From: JANQFV01 sp964468185 | GTDB taxonomy: Bacteria > Planctomycetota > Phycisphaerae > UBA1845 > Fen-1342 | DNA length: 64,000 nucleotides | Direction: 5' to 3' | NCBI GenBank assembly: GCA_964468185.1 | Contig: CAYXTR010000027.1 | Location: 1-64,000 of the forward strand | Shown: positions 60,200-64,000 of the stretch, one piece after another | Position numbering within the stretch: the stretch's first letter is position 1 | Layout: each line of letters begins with the position of its first letter | Notes under the pieces: model-generated | Database searches by the model: none | What the model saw: only the letters and a program-made list of their open reading frames with translations | What the model was told of the DNA's origin: nothing | Made by a program: the position numbers and the translations under genes

Positions 60200-61906
60200 A
60201 TGTCCATCCTCAAGGGTAAACCCGTTTCGCCCGGATACGTCGAGGGCACCGCAGTCGTCTACGATTACGAGGTCCGCCCGAGGCTCGAAATCCCACGGTA
60301 TGCGATCCCGCAAGCGGAGATCGACGACCAGCATAAGCGGTTGGAGCAGGCGGTCGAGCGCTCCCGCACTGAACTGGAGCGGGCGGGAGAGTCAACCCCC
60401 CGCGACGCCTCCGACATCTCTCAGCTTCACGCCCGGCTGGTCCAGGAGATCGCATCTCGAGTACGAGCGTACGTTTCGCGGGAAGAGGTTAACGTCGAGC
60501 AGGCCGTCGATGAGGTAGTTAAGGAGCTGGCCCAGCGACTGGGCGGACTCGAAAATGCCTATTTTCGTGAGCGAGAGCAGGACGTCCGCGACGTGGGGCA
60601 GCGGATGCTTGGGCATCTCGCGGGGGACCGGTCCCGGGCTGCCGCGCCCTTGCCGCCCGGCTCCATCGTCGCCGCACGTGAATTGCTCCCATCGGAAGCC
60701 CTGGAATTCGCGCATAGCGGCTTGGTTGGAATCGTTACCGAGCTTGGCAGCGACACCAGCCATACCGCGATCGTCGCTCGTTCTCTCGGGATTCCGGCGG
60801 TGGTGGGCATCTCAGAGGTCACCGCCCACATCCGGCCCGGGATGCAGCTGCTCGTCGATGGGGTTTCGGGTGAGGTGACCCTCGCTCCCACGGAAGCGGA
60901 GATGCAGCACTTCCGCGAGCGGAAACACCAGCACGATCGTGTGCAGACAACCGTGGCTGACCTCGGGGCGCAGCCGTGCGTCACGCGAGACGGGATCAAG
61001 GTTACGCTGCTCGCGAATATCGAGCGACCCGAAGAGGTGAAACAGGCTTGCGTGCATCATCTCGAGGGTGTGGGACTGTTCAGGACGGAGTTCCTCTTCC
61101 TCGAAGAGCCGCAGCGTCCGAGCTATGCGGCTCAGGTGGAAATCTATGAGCAGGTGGCAGATGCGCTGAACGGTCGGCCATTGGTCATCCGGACCTTCGA
61201 TTTCGGCGACGAGAAAGTCCCCTTGTTCCTGGCGGCGGAGCACAAGAAGGCCGTTACCTGGGGGCTCCGCGGCCTGCAGTTCTCGTTGGCTGAACGGAAG
61301 CTCCTCGACACGCAGTTGCAAGCCATCGCCCACGCAGCCCAGGGCAGAGACGTCCGCGTGCTCTTTCCTATGGTGGTGGGCGGTGACGACCTGAGGCGTG
61401 CTTGCGAGGCACTGACCGTTGCGGTCGAGCGGGTGGGCGGCAAGCAGAGGCCGCAGGTGGGGGCGATGGTTGAGACCCCGGCGGCGCTGTTTGCGCTGGA
61501 GGAGATTCTCGAGTTGGCCGACTTCGTGGCCATTGGTACAAACGACCTGACCCACTATATGCTCGCCGTCCACCGGGACGCCCCCGACTTGGCCAGCGAA
61601 TACACGGTCCATCATCCGTCCGTGCTGAGGGCCATTAGGCAGATTCTAACCGCGGCCCATGCGCGGGGCCGCCCGGTCTCCGTCTGCGGCGAGGATGCTG
61701 CGGACCCGGCTTTCGCCTGCCTGCTGGTCGGCCTGGGCGTGCGTGAATTGAGCATGAGCCCCACTCGAGGCGACGGCGTCCGCAAGATGCTCCGCGGCAT
61801 AAGCTCCCGCGAGACGGAAGAAGTCGCGATCCAATCGCTACGCTGCAGCACGCCCGGCGAGGTGCGGCGGCTTCTGGCGCCTTTTTGTGGAGGTATTCCT
61901 GGCTGA
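60200..61906 (+). CDS. PTS Enzyme I-like phosphoenolpyruvate phosphotransferase
   Basis: A 568-residue protein of the PTS EI family. The phospho-accepting histidine lies in GSDTSHTAIVARSLGIPAVVG (residue ~188), the arginine site in VGLFRTEFLFLE, the PEP site in IGTNDLTHYMLAVHRD, and the active cysteine in PVSVCGEDA. EI transfers phosphate from PEP to HPr. HPr and EII genes are not in the window, so an alternative partner (perhaps the nearby signalling proteins) or a distant HPr is likely. Confidence 0.9.
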   Translation: MSILKGKPVSPGYVEGTAVVYDYEVRPRLEIPRYAIPQAEIDDQHKRLEQAVERSRTELERAGESTPRDASDISQLHARLVQEIASRVRAYVSREEVNVEQAVDEVVKELAQRLGGLENAYFREREQDVRDVGQRMLGHLAGDRSRAAAPLPPGSIVAARELLPSEALEFAHSGLVGIVTELGSDTSHTAIVARSLGIPAVVGISEVTAHIRPGMQLLVDGVSGEVTLAPTEAEMQHFRERKHQHDRVQTTVADLGAQPCVTRDGIKVTLLANIERPEEVKQACVHHLEGVGLFRTEFLFLEEPQRPSYAAQVEIYEQVADALNGRPLVIRTFDFGDEKVPLFLAAEHKKAVTWGLRGLQFSLAERKLLDTQLQAIAHAAQGRDVRVLFPMVVGGDDLRRACEALTVAVERVGGKQRPQVGAMVETPAALFALEEILELADFVAIGTNDLTHYMLAVHRDAPDLASEYTVHHPSVLRAIRQILTAAHARGRPVSVCGEDAADPAFACLLVGLGVRELSMSPTRGDGVRKMLRGISSRETEEVAIQSLRCSTPGEVRRLLAPFCGGIPG

Positions 61907-61954
61907 TGTTGAGAGTTGCTTCCTTTCCGGCGACAAGACCTGCTTGAGCAAGAA

Positions 61955-61971
61955 GCCTGACACGGTCAGGC
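61955..61971. other. Perfect hairpin after the Enzyme I gene
   Basis: GCCTGAC-ACG-GTCAGGC, a perfect 7-bp stem 48 bases after the stop codon. No T-run follows, so a Rho-independent terminator is unproven. Confidence 0.4.
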
Positions 61972-62176
61972 ATCAAGCGGCCTCACGAAGATGCAAACGG
62001 GCTCATGGGGCATGGACGCATCAGTGGCATCGAGATTGACAACGCGAGGTGCAACGCAGCACACGTTGAGGGTATCAGCAAAGAAAGTGCCGGCGGCAGA
62101 TTAGCATCTGCCGCTGGGACAGCGTATAATGTCGGTAGGTGATTTCTTGCGAGCCTGACCCAGGCTCCAAGGTATG

Positions 62177-62285
62177 ATCGTCGGATGACGATTTGAAGGG
62201 CAACCCGGCCACGCCGGGGGGCCCGTTAACGAGTAAGCCGATGTGATCGAGTGCCTTCTGTGTGCTCGGTCACATCGGCTTTTTT
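62177..62285 (+). ncRNA. MpsC-associated structured leader RNA, copy 2
   Basis: The second copy, matching copy 1 over about 108 bases with roughly 10 differences. Hairpin 1 is longer (ATCGTC-GGAT-GACGAT), the core is GGGC/GCCC around CCCGGC-CAC-GCCGGG, and GTTAACGAGT is unchanged. A TATGAT (62173-62178) lies at the very start. It precedes two MpsC-family genes. Confidence 0.75.
62235..62285 (+). terminator. Intrinsic terminator in leader RNA, copy 2
   Basis: A 17-bp stem AAGCCGATGTGATCGAG / CTCGGTCACATCGGCTT and six T. Compared with copy 1 one G-C pair has become A-T, with both strands changed, and the loop gains one base. It stands 47 bases before the TTG of the next gene. Confidence 0.9.
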
Positions 62286-62331
62286 GCGGCTTCGAATGCA
62301 CTGACGATAGCAGCCGCCAAGGCGGATTCCA

Positions 62332-62697
62332 TTGGAAAAGCCCGACTCGAGTGTGGCGCAGCTGATCGCGCGGGCCGCCGCTGCGTTCGTGTGCCAGAGG
62401 ACAGGACATGTGCCTGGGGCCGTGGAGGTGGCGCAGAGCAACGAGTTGCTCGTAATCACGCTGCACAACGCGCGCGCCCTCCCGGAGCAGCGGCGATTTC
62501 GACAATCGGAGGAGACCTCGGAACTTCACGAGGTCTACCGCGAGTTGTTCGCCGGATCCTTGGATTGGTTGCGCCAGGAGGTCGGGCGGATCACGGGATT
62601 GCAGATCGGCGCGGTAACGGTGGCCAGCAAGGCGCCCACCGGTGCAGTCGTAGTGCTCATGACCGGCGGCGAGCCCGAACGCGGAACACAGTCGTGA
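62332..62697 (+). CDS. DUF2294/MpsC-family protein 3
   Basis: A 121-residue family member from TTG 62332. The N-terminal pattern VAQLIARAAAAFVCQRTGHVPGAV and ELLVITLHNA follows the family, but the middle LTxxE part is diverged (ARALPEQRRF). The terminator and a GGATTCCATTG start context are shared with gene 44156. Its stop overlaps the start of the next gene as TGATG. Confidence 0.75.
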   Translation: MEKPDSSVAQLIARAAAAFVCQRTGHVPGAVEVAQSNELLVITLHNARALPEQRRFRQSEETSELHEVYRELFAGSLDWLRQEVGRITGLQIGAVTVASKAPTGAVVVLMTGGEPERGTQS

Positions 62698-63122
62698 TGG
62701 TGATTGACCGGCCCAATCCTGGCACGGCCCAGCGGCTCGCCTAGACGGCCCGGGACTTTGAGGAAGGAGTATCCGGCCACGGTCCGGAATCGGTGACCGT
62801 CGTCCTGAGCGACGACGCTCTGGTCATCACTTTGCACGGTGCTCTAACAGAGGCCGAGAAAGTCCTGGCCAGAGTTCCGGCCGGCGCGGCGCAGCTACGG
62901 GACTTCCACGCGCGGCTTTTTGCCAGCGCCGTGGGCACGCTGCGGCGTGAGATCGAACGAATCACCGGCGAGGAAGTGCGTGAAGCGACGGCGGAAACTG
63001 TATCAGGCACAGGAACGGTCATGAAGTTGTTCTCAACCGGCACCGTGGTGCAGGTGTTCCTCCTCGCAGACAGCGTCGAGACCGACGGTTGGAGTAGTGA
63101 TCGACACGAAGGAGAGCAATGA
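62697..63122 (+). pseudogene. DUF2294/MpsC-family gene 4, split by an in-frame TAG
   Basis: The frame starts at ATG 62697 (MVIDRPNPGTAQRLA), meets TAG at 62742-62744, and continues with TARDFEEGVSGHGP and VTVVLSDDALVITLHGALTE through to 63122. The continuation is full family sequence and close to the protein at 44156-44569; the TAG falls where that protein has an alanine. Either the gene is broken, it restarts at GTG 62793 as a 109-residue form, or the TAG is read through. Confidence 0.7.
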
Positions 63123-63194
63123 GGTATGCACGGATCCCATAGGGGCGCGGAGCACTTGCCCACGCCGACGGCTTGACCGGAATGGAAGCTCTCG

Positions 63195-64000
63195 ATGTCA
63201 CAGAACCTGACCGCAAAACAGCGTGCGACGGCGCTCCAGCACTGGTGCTCGCTCATCACGCGCGAGTGTCGTGACCTGGCCGCCTTGGAACGGCTGAGTG
63301 CACGAGCGGAGCAGGATCGCGACGTACGGGCAGATGCCCAACTCCAGTCAATGGTCCGGGCCGAGTTCGAGCGCCGCCGCGCCGATCTCCAGCGTGAGGA
63401 CCAACGTGCACAACAGCAGCAACGACCGGCGGCACCGACCCGCCAACGGTACTCCGGGACGTCCCGGGCGCCCCGCGACGATCCGGCCTTCTTCCCTGCT
63501 GATCTCAACCGGCCGCCCGCCCCGCGCCCCAGCGCGCCGCCGAAGCCACCGCCCCCGGACCCAGACCGTGTCGCATTCAAAGAGCTGAGAGCGGCGTTAC
63601 GTGGCGCCCTGAAAGCGGGCGACGAGCGTGCGGCCCGTGCGGAGTGCGCCAAGCTACGGTTGCTTCACGAACGGCGCGCCGACGTCGTTTCCGCTGCCGA
63701 TCTGGACAAGTTCGAACAAGAGAGTACGAAGCTGCATGAACGGCTTGAGAAATACCGCAGTCAGGTAGCAGCGCTTGCGCAACAAGCTCAAACCGCGGCC
63801 CAGCGCGGCAACGCGCCCATAGCCGTCAAGCTTCTGCATCGTCTGACCGCGATTCACGCGACTCATCCGCACCTGCTAGACGAAGCCGGGTTGGAAAAGG
63901 TGCGCCGCGATCTCGCCCTCGCGAGCGAAGGACACGACGACCGCGTGATTACGCGTGAGCTCATCCAGCGCGAACGCGCCGTCGCCGCCGAGATGAAACA
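63195..64000 (+). CDS. Gln/Arg-rich hypothetical protein, 3' end outside window
   Basis: Open from ATG 63195 to the window end with no stop, 268 codons seen. Charged helical parts (LTAKQRATALQHWCSLITRE, RAALRGALKAGDERAARAE) flank a proline/glutamine-rich linker (about residues 80-130). Such a layout fits a coiled-coil or tape-measure-like protein. No family is recognised. Confidence 0.65.
   Translation, partial: MSQNLTAKQRATALQHWCSLITRECRDLAALERLSARAEQDRDVRADAQLQSMVRAEFERRRADLQREDQRAQQQQRPAAPTRQRYSGTSRAPRDDPAFFPADLNRPPAPRPSAPPKPPPPDPDRVAFKELRAALRGALKAGDERAARAECAKLRLLHERRADVVSAADLDKFEQESTKLHERLEKYRSQVAALAQQAQTAAQRGNAPIAVKLLHRLTAIHATHPHLLDEAGLEKVRRDLALASEGHDDRVITRELIQRERAVAAEMK

Noticed and set aside
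39560..64000. A second copy of the tRNA-Pro 3' end as the right attachment site
   Set aside because: I looked for the ATCTTGTCGCCCCGA segment in the right part and did not see it, so the island's end is not claimed.
1..64000. CRISPR arrays, transposases or rRNA genes
   Set aside because: No regularly spaced direct repeats with unique spacers, no DDE/HUH transposase motifs and no rRNA sequence were seen.

Overview
The window looks like a chromosome segment of a G+C-rich bacterium, most likely a planctomycete (inference). The evidence is a Bacteroidetes/Bacillus-type cytochrome b558 succinate dehydrogenase, a long GyrB carrying the Gram-negative insert, the block SRP RNA-dnaX-ebfC-recR, the block dnaA-dnaN-DUF721-gyrB, and many short intergenic dyad repeats. 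No rRNA or other taxon-defining marker is present, so the assignment stays soft.

Left part, about 1-39.5 kb, is a chromosomal backbone. In order it holds a Gfo/Idh/MocA oxidoreductase; sdhC with two tandem sdhA-sdhB pairs; SRP RNA, dnaX (with a strong programmed-frameshift site), ebfC and recR; a small, compositionally different patch with a lipoprotein and a CdiI-type immunity protein; a class III aminotransferase; a Fur-family regulator; a zinc-uptake operon headed by an unusual ribbon-helix-helix/zinc-ribbon protein; an M50 protease with a Nudix hydrolase; gatA; pyk; the replication block gyrB-DUF721-dnaN-dnaA read leftward; truD, a GNAT acetyltransferase and asd; an ABC exporter cluster; and two CNNM/CBS proteins. 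Throughout this part the + strand is strongly richer in G than C whichever strand is coding, and the skew does not change sign at dnaA.

At 39.51 kb lies a tRNA-Pro(UGG). A large serine recombinase gene abuts it on the opposite strand, and from there to the window end the composition changes: the G>C skew disappears and codon use is balanced. I read 39.6-64 kb as an integrated island whose right end lies outside the window (inference).

The island carries a four-gene recombinase operon; four DUF2294/MpsC-family genes, one broken by an in-frame TAG; two near-identical copies of a structured RNA ending in a perfect intrinsic terminator, each just upstream of a TTG-started MpsC-family gene; a tightly overlapping operon with three B12-type radical SAM proteins; a stomatin-like SPFH protein; a host-attachment family protein; small membrane proteins (DUF378, DUF502); a lone F1-ATPase gamma subunit; a 1231-residue CheB-CheR-PAS-histidine kinase-receiver fusion; and a lone PTS Enzyme I. 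Bioenergetic, membrane and signalling parts without their usual partners suggest a stress or membrane-energy accessory cassette.

The most novel-looking item is the MpsC-linked RNA. Its two copies (44002-44108 and 62177-62285) are about 90% identical with a compensatory base-pair change in the terminator stem, while the proteins they precede are only about 40% identical by eye. That pattern fits a conserved cis-regulatory (riboswitch-like) leader controlling MpsC-family genes.
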